Below, piece after piece: positions 1 to 7,112 of a stretch of DNA of 15,394 nucleotides. A program made the position numbers and the translations under genes. The notes beneath the pieces were generated by a model that ran no database searches, was not told where the DNA came from, and worked only from the letters and a program-made list of their open reading frames with translations. Source of the stretch: Acidobacteriota bacterium (lineage in GTDB: Bacteria > Acidobacteriota > Thermoanaerobaculia > Gp7-AA8); assembly GCA_003222375.1 (NCBI GenBank), contig QHVX01000041.1, positions 1-15,394 of the forward strand, written 5' to 3'. Each line of letters begins with the position of its first letter. The stretch's first letter is position 1.

Positions 1-949
1 GGCTGGCGGCGTCAATCGCATCGTCGCCTGGGTGGAAGCGTCAGGCGGCAAAGTGCGTGCGACGGAGTCGAGTGCCTCGGCGAATTCGCGCGCACTCGCG
101 AATCGCTTCGTGCGGTCGCGCTCGAGCGCACGCGCAAGAACGGGCTGCACAGCCGCAGGGACGCGCGTCAGATCGAGTTGTTGAACGGCGGTCTCTCTCG
201 AGTGGTGCAGGATGTATTGATGTGGTGATGTCGCCTCGAATGGCGGTCGCCCGGTCAGCATCTCGTACGCGACCGTCGATTTTTTGTCCTTCCGCCAAAA
301 AACCGAGATGTTCGGGCGACGAGTAGCGCAGCTTGCCGACGAAGATTCCGGTACGCGTTGCAGCGTAGTCGCCTTCCTCTGCCTTCGCGACGCCGAGGTC
401 GATGATCTTGACCTGGTCGCCGGCCGTGATCATCAGATTTTCGGGACTGATGTCGCGATGAATGATTCCGGCGCGATGCACTGCATCGAGTCCGTTGAGC
501 GTCTGGACCGCTAATCGAATCGCGTACGCCGGCTCGAGGACGCCGCGGCTTCGAATGACCTGCGCCAGGTTCTCGCCCTCGATGAATTCCCAAACCATGT
601 AGTGCGATCCGTCGGGAAGGGCCGAGAAGTCATGCAGCGTCGCGACGTTGGGATGTTGAATTTTCGTCGCGAGCTGCGCCTCGCGAAGGAAGCGTTCGTG
701 CGCGTCGGCATCTTCGGAGATCTGCGGTTTGATGACCTTGATGACGCGGGTGGCGCGCAAAAAGGCGTGCTCGACTTTATAGACCTCTCCCATCCCACCC
801 GCCCCCAGGCGCTCGATGATCCGGTACTTTCCATCGACCGGTTCGTCCGCATAGCGGCGGAGGAAATCCGTTACAGGCTCGCCACAATGCGGACAGGCTT
901 TGAAGGTGCGCTCGATCTCGGCGTGACACCGGACACAGCGAAAAGCCAT
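1..949 (-). pseudogene. Zinc-ribbon Ser/Thr protein kinase, frameshifted and cut by the left edge
   Basis: Hanks-type Ser/Thr kinase that would phosphorylate proteins in signalling. The N-terminus has a zinc ribbon (CVRC 5-8, CPHC 19-22). The kinase domain follows: glycine loop LGAGGMGEV 48-56, ATP lysine K71, alpha-C glutamate E90, catalytic loop HRDISPEN 164-171, DLG 184-186 in place of DFG, and SPE 211-213 in place of APE. After about residue 226, near bases 271-277, the frame breaks. The original frame runs into low-quality arginine-rich sequence and stops at 41. A different frame resumes proper kinase sequence (VAYEMLTGRPPF, later ALERDRTKRF) and stays open to base 1. The missing part is the subdomain IX segment (D-V-Y-S-x-G type), about 29 bases judged by family spacing. 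The gene is therefore either a pseudogene or damaged by an assembly or sequencing error. The start ATG at 949 lies 66 bases from the divergent protease gene. Confidence 0.8.
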
Positions 950-973
950 TCAGGGACGAATGATACGACCTGC

Positions 974-982
974 TGGTAAGAT
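974..982 (+). promoter_or_regulatory. Possible extended -10 promoter for the serine protease
   Basis: The 66-base divergent gap holds TGGTAAGAT, an extended -10 (TG-N-TAAGAT), about 33 bases before the ATG at 1016. No good -35 is visible 16-18 bases upstream, which an extended -10 can tolerate. A GAGGGGG ribosome-binding site follows at 1004-1010. This is a motif match only. Confidence 0.35.
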
Positions 983-1015
983 AACGTCCATCCAAATCGG
1001 TTCGAGGGGGAACTC

Positions 1016-2773
1016 ATGAAACGAGCGCTCGTCGCTGTCGGTGCGGTTGTCCTTTTTGCTTCTTCCACGCTGGCGCAGCAGAACGACGGCTTCTTCATGC
1101 GCGACGCAGTCGGCATGAAGAGTTACCCGGCCGCGCCGCGGCTGGCGGAGCGCGCGGCGATGGTTCCGGCCGTCGTTCTTCCCGCGGCCGCCACAAGTAT
1201 TCCGGATGCCATCCTGGCGATTCAGGATTGGAACGCCAGCGGACGCCAGCCGATGCGGAACGGTGTCCGACGCCGGCTGCCCGACGTCGTCGACATGCAT
1301 CTCAGCTCTGCGATCGCCGCCAAGAGCGCGATCACAGCCTTCGGCCGCGGCGTCGTCGAAGCGACCAGTCACGGCACGATCGTGTGGAGCACGATGATCC
1401 GTGTCGAAAACGCACATCGGATCCGGCTGCATCTGGAGAACGTCATGCTTCCCGATGGCGCTGTCCTTTGGGTCTACGGTGCGGGACAGACTCCGATCGG
1501 TTTTGGCCGCGAGTTGATGGACGGCAACGGCAGCCTGTGGACTCCGAGCGTCTCGGGCGGCGTGGTTTATCTCGATGTCGAAGTGTCGTCCATGAATGCG
1601 GCCACTTCATTCTCGATCCGCGAGATTCTCGAATTGATCGATGTCGGCGTCGGCTCGATTCACACTGAAGATTCGCCGACCTGTCTTGTCGACGCGACAT
1701 GCGTCAGCTCATCGACGTTTGCGCAGGTCTCGAGTGCACGCAAAGCTGTGGCGTCGCTCTTCTTTGTCACGAGCGATGGTGGTGCGGTTTGCACCGGCGG
1801 CTTGCTGAACGACGTGGCCAGCTCCGGAACTCCCTATCTGCTCACCGCGAACCATTGCTTCCACGACCAGTCGTCGGCCTCGAGCCTCGAGGCTGTTTTC
1901 GATTTTCAGACATCGAGCTGCCAGGGCAACTTCAATCGTGACACCTCGCCGACCGTCAATGGCGCGCAATGGCTGGTCAGCTCATCGACTTCCGATTTCA
2001 CGCTCGTGAAGCTGAACTCGATCCCGTCGGGCCGTGTTCTTCTCGGCTGGGACGCGAATACATCTGTCGTTTCGTCAGGAACAACGCTGCACCGCGTCTC
2101 GCATCCGGTTCCGGGCAGCGATATTTTTCCGCAGTCGTATTCGAGCACGCTCGTCGATACGAGCACCGGAACGTGCACTGGATTCTCGCGAACAAACTTC
2201 ATCTATTCGAGCTCCGTCGGGGGACAGGGAGGCGTCTACGGCGGCAGCTCGGGATCGCCGGTGATGCTCTCGAACGGCCGGGTCGTCGGCCAGTTGCTCG
2301 GATCATGCGGGCCGGATCCATCGGCGGGTTGCGACGTGCGCAACTCGACGGTTGACGGAGCATTCTCCTCGTCGTTCTCATCACTCTCGCCGTTCTTGTC
2401 GGGCAGCGGAGCGACGCCGTCAGTTTGCACGCAGAACTCGACCACCATGTGTCTCGCCGACGGCCGATTCGCCGTCAGCGCGACGTGGCGCACGACTGAT
2501 GGACAGAGCGGGAATGGGCAGGCGGTCCGCCTGACCAGCGATACCGGCTACTTCACCTTCTTCAGCGCCACCAACGTCGAGGCGGTCGTCAAGGTTCTCA
2601 ACGCGTGCGGACTCAATCAGAAGTTCTGGGTGTTCGCGGGCGGTTTGACGGATGTCAACGTCGTCCTGACGGTTCGCGATACGAAGAACGGTACAACGAA
2701 GACGTACACCAATCCGCTGCGCACGCCGTTCCAGCCGATCCAGGACACCAGCGCCTTCGCGACTTGTCCGTAA
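1016..2773 (+). CDS. Secreted trypsin-like serine protease with C-terminal accessory domain
   Basis: A 585-residue exported endopeptidase. The start is supported by GAGGGGG 5-11 bases upstream and by a signal peptide at residues 1-20 ending in an Ala-x-Ala-like site (STLA). Residues about 21-225 look like a propeptide or N-terminal beta domain. The chymotrypsin-fold domain runs from about 235 to 460 with the triad His280 (LLTANHC), Asp327 (TSDFTLVKL) and Ser414 (GGSSGSP). Several cysteines (259, 281, 302, 387, 431, 439) could form disulfides. The C-terminal 110 residues (about 471-585, with the run RLTSDTGYFTFF and the patch KFWVFAGGL) resemble an unnamed module I recall from secreted acidobacterial proteins. 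The layout resembles bacterial lysyl-endopeptidase-like proteases, but substrate specificity cannot be read here. It ends at 2773, directly abutting the stop codon of the convergent hydrolase with no gap. Confidence 0.9.
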   Translation: MKRALVAVGAVVLFASSTLAQQNDGFFMRDAVGMKSYPAAPRLAERAAMVPAVVLPAAATSIPDAILAIQDWNASGRQPMRNGVRRRLPDVVDMHLSSAIAAKSAITAFGRGVVEATSHGTIVWSTMIRVENAHRIRLHLENVMLPDGAVLWVYGAGQTPIGFGRELMDGNGSLWTPSVSGGVVYLDVEVSSMNAATSFSIREILELIDVGVGSIHTEDSPTCLVDATCVSSSTFAQVSSARKAVASLFFVTSDGGAVCTGGLLNDVASSGTPYLLTANHCFHDQSSASSLEAVFDFQTSSCQGNFNRDTSPTVNGAQWLVSSSTSDFTLVKLNSIPSGRVLLGWDANTSVVSSGTTLHRVSHPVPGSDIFPQSYSSTLVDTSTGTCTGFSRTNFIYSSSVGGQGGVYGGSSGSPVMLSNGRVVGQLLGSCGPDPSAGCDVRNSTVDGAFSSSFSSLSPFLSGSGATPSVCTQNSTTMCLADGRFAVSATWRTTDGQSGNGQAVRLTSDTGYFTFFSATNVEAVVKVLNACGLNQKFWVFAGGLTDVNVVLTVRDTKNGTTKTYTNPLRTPFQPIQDTSAFATCP

Positions 2774-3616
2774 TCAGCGTGGCGCCGGAGCGCGCACGAA
2801 ACGTGTGATTGTTTCGTAGACCCGCTCCGGCTCCACGTTCGCGATCTCGCAGTGTCCGGCCGTTTCGCAGGTCAGAAACTCCTTCGGAACTTTCAATCCG
2901 TTGTAGAGGTCCATGCCGAGCTGAAACGGTATGACTTGATCGCGTTTGCCGTGCATCACCAGGACGGGAACGCCGGCCTGATTCAGCCAGCGCGTCGTCA
3001 TCAGTGAGAACGGTGCGGTTAGACCGAGCGGCAGTGGTCGATAGAGAACATTTCCGATCGCAGCCAGCGAGGGAAACGAGTTCTCGATGATGACGCATCG
3101 CACTTTCCGATGCGCCGCGACGTAGGCGGCATATGGCCCGCCTAACGACTCGCCGTACGGCACGATGTCTCCGTTCGTGCGTGCGCGCACGTAGTCGTAA
3201 GCGGCCAGCGCATCGCGAAAAAGGCCGGACTCCGACGGCGAGCCGTCACTCTTGCCGTAGCCGCGCCAATCGAAGACAAAAACGGAAACTCCGCGTTTCG
3301 CGAGTCCGGCGCAGATCGGGCCTCGCTCGGTGATGTTGCCGGCATTTCCGTGAAAGAAAATCACGGTCGGCTCGCCGGTGTGAAAGAACCAGCCATGGAG
3401 ACGCACGCCGTCGCTCGACTTGAACTCGACATCCTCCGGCTGCACCGGAAGTTGCGACGTGTTCCAGGTGCCCTCCGGAAATTTCGACGGATAGAACATC
3501 GTCGTCCGTCGAACGAGCTGCGCGTACAGAACGAAGATGAGAACGAGGACGCCTGCGGTGATGAGAGCGCTCTGCACTCTACGCCGAAAGCCGCTCCCAG
3601 TCCGAATCGGGTGCAT
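2774..3616 (-). CDS. Membrane-anchored alpha/beta hydrolase (BEM46/ABHD13-like)
   Basis: A 280-residue serine hydrolase with one N-terminal membrane helix (about residues 15-35), so the catalytic domain probably faces the periplasm. Motifs: oxyanion-side HGNAGN at 89-94, nucleophile elbow GESLGG with Ser157, acid Asp226 in HGKRDQVIP, and His255 in AGHCE. Order and spacing fit the BEM46/YfhR-type family, whose natural substrates are mostly unknown; ester or thioester hydrolysis is a family-level guess. The ATG at 3616 lies 38 bases inside the end of the upstream actin-like gene and has no clear Shine-Dalgarno. A GTG at 3577 (codon 14), one base after that gene's TAG, is a credible alternative and would start just before the membrane helix. 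Either way the gene is tightly coupled to the actin-like gene and is probably the last of a three-gene unit. Confidence 0.88.
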   Translation of the reverse strand: MHPIRTGSGFRRRVQSALITAGVLVLIFVLYAQLVRRTTMFYPSKFPEGTWNTSQLPVQPEDVEFKSSDGVRLHGWFFHTGEPTVIFFHGNAGNITERGPICAGLAKRGVSVFVFDWRGYGKSDGSPSESGLFRDALAAYDYVRARTNGDIVPYGESLGGPYAAYVAAHRKVRCVIIENSFPSLAAIGNVLYRPLPLGLTAPFSLMTTRWLNQAGVPVLVMHGKRDQVIPFQLGMDLYNGLKVPKEFLTCETAGHCEIANVEPERVYETITRFVRAPAPR

Positions 3617-4610
3617 CGAGCGCCAATGCCAGGCCGCCGTCGGAGCCGACGAAGACCGGGTCCTCCATATATGTGACTTTTCCGCCGCCGACCTGTCGCA
3701 GTGAATCCTCGAGCATCTTGGGGAGATTGCGAATCAAACCGCCGCCGCCCGAAAGGATGATGTTGTTGCGCACGCGTTCCTGAAACTCCGGCTCGACGCG
3801 CGAAAGCAGGTCGAGCATCGTCTCGACGATCGGCGGCAGAATCGTCTCGCAGGCGGCTTTGATCTCATTCGTGATGTCGAGCTCTGTCGGAACGCCCTTC
3901 ACCGGCGCGACGACGTTGGCGCGCTGGGTCGGCGTGCCGACGAAGCTGAACTTCTCCTTCCATTCGCGGACCATGAAAAGCGTCACGTTTGCTTGCGGGT
4001 AATGCTCTTCGATCAATTTCACCAAATGCGTGTCGATCGAATCTCCCGCGATCGTCAGCGTCCTCTGATCCTCCTCAGTCGGATACCGCCCTTTCATCAC
4101 GCAAAAGTCAGTCGTGCCCGCGCCGATGTCGATGATCATCGTATGCAGCAGAGCGTTGAGGCCATACGCAACCGCGAACGGCTCCGAGACGATCATCAAG
4201 CTGTCGACGATGCCTTTCATCGAGTTGCGCAGATATTGCTTGTTGGTCCGCAGCGCAGCCGCCGGAACTCCCACCACTGCGCGCACGTTGCTCGAGTCGA
4301 CCTTGCCATTCTTCTTCGCGCCGACGAGGCCGAGGAGATGGCGCAGAAGCTCGCGAACAGCTTCGACGTCCTTGTCCGACCCTTCCTTCAGCAATCCGCG
4401 CTCGAGCGGGCGATGCAGATCGAGCATCGTGCGATTGGCAACCGCTTCGTGGCCGATCAGAACCGTTCGCTTCAGGATCTTCTTGGCGACCATGTCGGCG
4501 GGCCAGCCGACGAAGCTGTCGACGACAAAGCGCTCGCCATTCGACGCGGAAATCGCGCTTCGCGATGTGCCGAGGTCGATTCCGACGTGAAGGATCTCGG
4601 AGGATGCCAT
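3579..4610 (-). CDS. MamK-family actin-like ATPase
   Basis: A 343-residue actin/Hsp70-superfamily ATPase expected to form cytoplasmic filaments. Visible motifs: phosphate-1 GIDLGTS 10-16, catalytic-region glutamate E143 in SEPFAVAYG, phosphate-2 DIGAGTTDF 161-169, and adenosine motif SGGGGLIRN 287-295. It matches the magnetosome filament protein MamK, as I remember it, better than MreB or DnaK. Shared features are the early V-G-x-P run, the VVGVPA stretch, the IIDIGAGTTD core followed by a PxxEDQ-TLT-AG segment, and the KEKFSFVGT patch. The length also agrees with MamK (about 340-350). The start has AAGGGAA about 11 bases upstream. It lies downstream of a peptidoglycan amidase and overlaps an alpha/beta hydrolase gene, and no other mam genes are in view. 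Its likely role is positioning or cell-envelope organisation rather than magnetosome alignment, but that is inference. The start region is duplicated upstream (see 4595-4820). Confidence 0.88.
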   Translation of the reverse strand: MASSEILHVGIDLGTSRSAISASNGERFVVDSFVGWPADMVAKKILKRTVLIGHEAVANRTMLDLHRPLERGLLKEGSDKDVEAVRELLRHLLGLVGAKKNGKVDSSNVRAVVGVPAAALRTNKQYLRNSMKGIVDSLMIVSEPFAVAYGLNALLHTMIIDIGAGTTDFCVMKGRYPTEEDQRTLTIAGDSIDTHLVKLIEEHYPQANVTLFMVREWKEKFSFVGTPTQRANVVAPVKGVPTELDITNEIKAACETILPPIVETMLDLLSRVEPEFQERVRNNIILSGGGGLIRNLPKMLEDSLRQVGGGKVTYMEDPVFVGSDGGLALALDAPDSDWERLSA

Positions 4611-4633
4611 TTGCGTTTGCGTTCCCTTCTGTC

Positions 4634-4800
4634 AGTTTATCCCGACCCTGAGCGAAGCGAAGGGGAGGGATCTCCGGTGGCGCAGCGAACGACGACATTT
4701 GTACGAAGAGCGCTCAACGACAGGCTTCCGCACGAAACACAACGGTCGCTGATGGACCGTAGATCCCTCCCCTTCGCTTCGCTCAGGGTCGGGATGAACT
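4634..4800. repeat. Large inverted-repeat (REP/MITE-like) element
   Basis: Two 45-base arms, 4634-4678 and 4756-4800, are inverted copies of each other with two mismatches by eye, around a 77-base loop. Each arm carries the core CTGAGCGAAGCGAAG (4648-4662 plus; 4772-4786 as its complement). The core recurs near 12595-12609. The element lies between amidase and actin-like genes, so a transcript through it would form a very long hairpin able to slow ribosomes, block or protect against nucleases, or stop transcription. There is no transposase gene in it, so if mobile it is non-autonomous. Confidence 0.9.
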
Positions 4801-4819
4801 TTTTCTCGGAGGATGCCAT
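4637..4819 (-). other. Upstream reading frame started by the duplicated actin-gene start
   Basis: The second copy of the start region gives an ATG at 4819 with a good ribosome-binding site, overlapping the amidase stop as TAATG. It opens a 60-codon frame that begins MASSE, reads through both arms of the inverted repeat, and ends with TAA at 4637-4639, 26 bases before the real actin start. The peptide is repeat-derived (SEAKGRDL-type) and probably has no function. Its translation could still open the hairpin and couple amidase translation to the actin gene. This is not claimed as a protein gene. Confidence 0.25.
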
Positions 4820-5802
4820 TACGTTCCTTTCTTGGAGTACTCGAAGATTCCGCGGAAGAGCGCCTGCGCGATCTGTTGGCGATAGTGTGGCTCATTCAAC
4901 ATTGCCGCTTCGCGCTCGTTCGACAGACAGCCGACTTCGGCGAGCACCGCCGGCATGTCGGTCGCGACCAGAACGATGAACGGCGCACGCTTGACGCCCC
5001 AGTTTTCGAGGCCCGGGTCGACTGCGCGCAGGTCGCTGTAGAGCTGCTGCTGCACCGTTGCCGCGAGGCGTCGTGATTCGTCGCGGCGAACATCGGCGTA
5101 AACGCGTTCGAGCAATTTGCGTAGATCCGCGATCGAATAGCCCGACGTTCCATTCTCCTCGGCGGCAAGTTGCGTCAGCACCGGATCCTTCGTCGGACCG
5201 AGGTAGTACGTTTCGACGCCATGGCTGATGGTGTGGCTGCGGAGTGAATTCACATGAATCGAGATGAAGATGTCGCTGTCGGAGCTGTTCGCGATCCGGG
5301 CGCGGTCGCGCAGCGGAATCAGTCGGTCGTCCGTTCGCGTCGCGACGACTTCGAATCCATTGTGCTCCAGAAGCAGACGCAGACGCCGCTCGATGTCGAG
5401 CGTGATCTCCTTCTCCGACAACAATGAAGCCGACGAAGCGCCGGCGTCTTTTCCGCCATGACCGGCATCGAGAACGACGCGTTTGACGGCCAGCGGGAAG
5501 GCTGCCGCTTTGACGGGTTCAAAAGAGTCGGGTAACGCGGTCGCGAGGTTGCGCGGTCTCGCGGTTGGCTTTTGTACCGGCCGCGCGACCGCGAGACCGC
5601 GAGACTCCGAGACCACAATATAGCTCGCGCCGAGGAGCGTTAGTGGCAGCAGCAGCAGCGGCGTCGTCCGAAACCACGCCCCCTTCGTCCGCTCTAAGCG
5701 GCGCATTCTGCGCGGAGGCAGACCTCGAATCGTATCGACGTTGTCGCTGACTGCCTCGTGAAGGAGTTGGCGCTTCACGCGATCGATATTTCCCACTCTC
5801 AT
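4819..5802 (-). CDS. N-acetylmuramoyl-L-alanine amidase (Amidase_3, AmiA/B/C type)
   Basis: Zinc amidase that cleaves the lactyl-amide bond between MurNAc and the stem peptide, acting in the periplasm. Counting from the ATG at 5802 (327 residues): a short cytoplasmic arginine-rich N-terminus, one membrane helix at about 46-66, a Pro/Arg-rich linker at about 67-105, then the catalytic domain. Zinc and catalytic residues are His114 (DAGHGGKD), Glu130 (LLSEKEITLD), His183 (SIHVNS) and Glu289 (LAEVGCLSN). The ATG at 5802 is preferred over one at 5835 because GAGG lies just upstream and a -10-like TATTAT overlaps the earlier ATG. The linker is partly encoded by a short palindromic repeat (5553-5600). 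The stop at 4819-4821 overlaps a duplicated copy of the next gene's start. It heads the amidase/actin/hydrolase unit, which suggests a role in division, shape or envelope remodelling. Confidence 0.92.
   Translation of the reverse strand: MRVGNIDRVKRQLLHEAVSDNVDTIRGLPPRRMRRLERTKGAWFRTTPLLLLPLTLLGASYIVVSESRGLAVARPVQKPTARPRNLATALPDSFEPVKAAAFPLAVKRVVLDAGHGGKDAGASSASLLSEKEITLDIERRLRLLLEHNGFEVVATRTDDRLIPLRDRARIANSSDSDIFISIHVNSLRSHTISHGVETYYLGPTKDPVLTQLAAEENGTSGYSIADLRKLLERVYADVRRDESRRLAATVQQQLYSDLRAVDPGLENWGVKRAPFIVLVATDMPAVLAEVGCLSNEREAAMLNEPHYRQQIAQALFRGIFEYSKKGT
5553..5600. repeat. Palindromic repeat inside the amidase linker
   Basis: GCGGTCTCGCGGT at 5553-5565 and its exact complement ACCGCGAGACCGC at 5588-5600 form a 13-base inverted repeat around a 22-base loop, with further GCGGT/ACCGC echoes on both sides (about 5534-5608). 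It encodes part of the low-complexity Arg/Pro/Ala linker between membrane helix and catalytic domain. Confidence 0.65.
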
Positions 5803-5833
5803 CCCATCGCCTCGATTTTGTGGACGCCGCACC

Positions 5834-5839
5834 ATAATA
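5834..5839 (-). promoter_or_regulatory. Possible -10 box of the amidase operon
   Basis: TATTAT on the minus strand lies 32 bases before the preferred amidase start at 5802. It would place transcription start near 5827 and leave a leader of about 25 bases with GAGG before the ATG. No convincing -35 is seen. The same AT-rich core (CATAATAA on plus) is the only such patch in the gap to the divergent dodecin gene. Confidence 0.35.
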
Positions 5840-5861
5840 ACGCTGACGGAGGGAAGGACCT

Positions 5862-6074
5862 ATGGCCGAGAACAACACGTACAAAATGGTGGAACTCGTT
5901 GGAACATCAGGGAAATCGTTCGCTGACGCGGCCTCCCAGGGCGTGAAGCGCGCTTCCAAAACCCTGCGAAATCTCGACTGGTTCGAAGTCATCGAGATGC
6001 GGGGGCGCATCCAAAGCGGGAAGGTCGCTCAGTACCAGGTCAAGATCAAGGTCGGATTCCGGCTGGAGGACTGA
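5862..6074 (+). CDS. Dodecin, flavin-binding storage protein
   Basis: A 70-residue member of the dodecin family, which assembles into hollow dodecamers that bind FMN or riboflavin derivatives (and CoA in some bacteria), buffering free flavin and limiting its photochemistry. Nearly the whole family pattern is present: ELVGTS at 11-16, the helix with ASKTLRNLDWFEV (Trp40 stacks against the isoalloxazine ring in the family), then GKVAQYQVKIKVGFRLED to the end, including Gln58. The length is typical. GGAGGGAAGG at 5848-5857 is a strong ribosome-binding site for the ATG. The last 29 bases overlap the 3' end of the convergent cytochrome gene. It is transcribed divergently from the amidase gene. Confidence 0.95.
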   Translation: MAENNTYKMVELVGTSGKSFADAASQGVKRASKTLRNLDWFEVIEMRGRIQSGKVAQYQVKIKVGFRLED

Positions 6075-7089
6075 ACACCGCCTCATCGACCCTGGCCCCG
6101 AGTTGCACCTCGCTGTAGCGCCGCGTGGCGCTCGTCCACGGATCGACCAGCGACACGCGGATGGTGAACGGGAACTTGACGCCGCCGAGGTTGCGGTAGT
6201 CGTCGAAATCGATCTGTTGCGGCACTTCGCCGATTGCCACTCGGGTCAGGATCTGACGTCGCAGCAAGAGACCGTTCGCAGTGTCGAAGAAAAGGCGCTC
6301 GCGTACACGATCGTTGACACGCAAGGCGACGACCACGGTGTCGCGATCGCCGATTTTTTCGGTGCTGACTACGTGAGCATCTTTGGGAATGGACAGCGGC
6401 GAGACCGGTTCGAACGCGTTGGCAAGCATGCGAAAACGTTCGAGATCATCTTCGGAGACTCTGTTCACACCTTTGTCAGTACGGATCCAGCCGCCTTCGC
6501 TGGTAATGATCTGCTCGCGTCGGCCATCCGGTGTCTGCGCGACGATGTGCCATTTTCCATCCATCATCTGCGCTTCGAACGGCATCGGTTTTCCGTCCGA
6601 TCCTTCGCGGAATCCTTTGACGACGCGGGGCAGCCTCAGTGCGGAAGCATCGCCGATCGCAGCGCTGTAGCGCGCAACCACGTCCTCCAACGCCGGCAAA
6701 GTAGGGCTGGTGCGGACGGGCGTGGGGAAAGGTGGTGGCTTTTGGGGGAGGGTGGGCAGCGAGACGGGGCGCGTGCTGCCACGATGACACGTGGTGCACG
6801 AGACGGCGGCGTTGTTGTCGAAATTCTGCTGGTTGATCTGTTCCACCATTTCGATCATGTGCCTGGCGGTGCGCTTGGTCTGCTTCTCGTCGCTTGCGAA
6901 GTTCCATCCTTCCTTGTCGTTCACCACGTGACAAAAGTCGCAATGGACGCCGAGGGAAGCGCGGATGAAGTTCATGGTCTGCTGGAGCTGGGTGTCCGTC
7001 ATGCCGGTGAGGAGCCGGACGTTTTTCTGTTCAGCGGAGGCGGTTGCAGACGCGATCAGAAGTGCGGCGACCAGGCTCATTGTTCGCAT
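6046..7089 (-). CDS. Exported dihaem cytochrome c, reaction-centre cytochrome subunit-like
   Basis: A 347-residue periplasmic electron-transfer protein. Counting from the ATG at 7089, chosen because a signal peptide (about 1-20, ending ASATASAE) follows at once; an in-frame extension to 7152 adds non-signal sequence. Two haem attachment sites, CDFCH 50-54 and CTTCH 98-102. Each is preceded by a helix with a candidate methionine ligand: Met40 in LQQTMNFIRASLGVHC, and Met78 or Met81 in RHMIEMVEQIN. This is the pattern of half of the four-haem photosynthetic reaction-centre cytochrome (CytoC_RC family). After a proline-rich linker (about 108-133), residues 134-347 form a beta-rich domain resembling LolA/outer-membrane-lipoprotein-like folds, a fusion I recall from Acidobacteriota. 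No phototrophy genes are in view, so respiratory or redox use is more likely. Its partner is unknown. Confidence 0.85.
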   Translation of the reverse strand: MRTMSLVAALLIASATASAEQKNVRLLTGMTDTQLQQTMNFIRASLGVHCDFCHVVNDKEGWNFASDEKQTKRTARHMIEMVEQINQQNFDNNAAVSCTTCHRGSTRPVSLPTLPQKPPPFPTPVRTSPTLPALEDVVARYSAAIGDASALRLPRVVKGFREGSDGKPMPFEAQMMDGKWHIVAQTPDGRREQIITSEGGWIRTDKGVNRVSEDDLERFRMLANAFEPVSPLSIPKDAHVVSTEKIGDRDTVVVALRVNDRVRERLFFDTANGLLLRRQILTRVAIGEVPQQIDFDDYRNLGGVKFPFTIRVSLVDPWTSATRRYSEVQLGARVDEAVFSPPAGIRP

Positions 7090-7112
7090 AGAGTGAACGA
7101 TAGCGTAGTACT

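Larger units (their letters stand above)
4595..4820. repeat. Direct duplication of the actin-gene start flanking an inserted element
   Basis: The same 17 bases, TCTCGGAGGATGCCATT on the plus strand, occur at 4595-4611 and 4804-4820. On the minus strand they contain an ATG and the codons Met-Ala-Ser-Ser-Glu. Both copies are preceded on that strand by a similar ribosome-binding site (AGGGAACG and AGGAACG). The copy at 4595-4611 is the start of the actin-like gene. The copy at 4804-4820 overlaps the amidase stop as TAATG. The palindromic element at 4634-4800 lies between them, as if its arrival duplicated the target. Confidence 0.8.

Noticed and set aside
3579..4610. Magnetosome island
   Set aside because: Only a MamK-like gene is present. 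No other mam or mms gene is visible, and MamK-like proteins are known outside magnetotactic bacteria.
3993..4979. A 328-codon open frame on plus, across the actin gene start and repeat element
   Set aside because: It is antisense to the MamK-like gene, runs through the palindromic element, and has no domain-like sequence.
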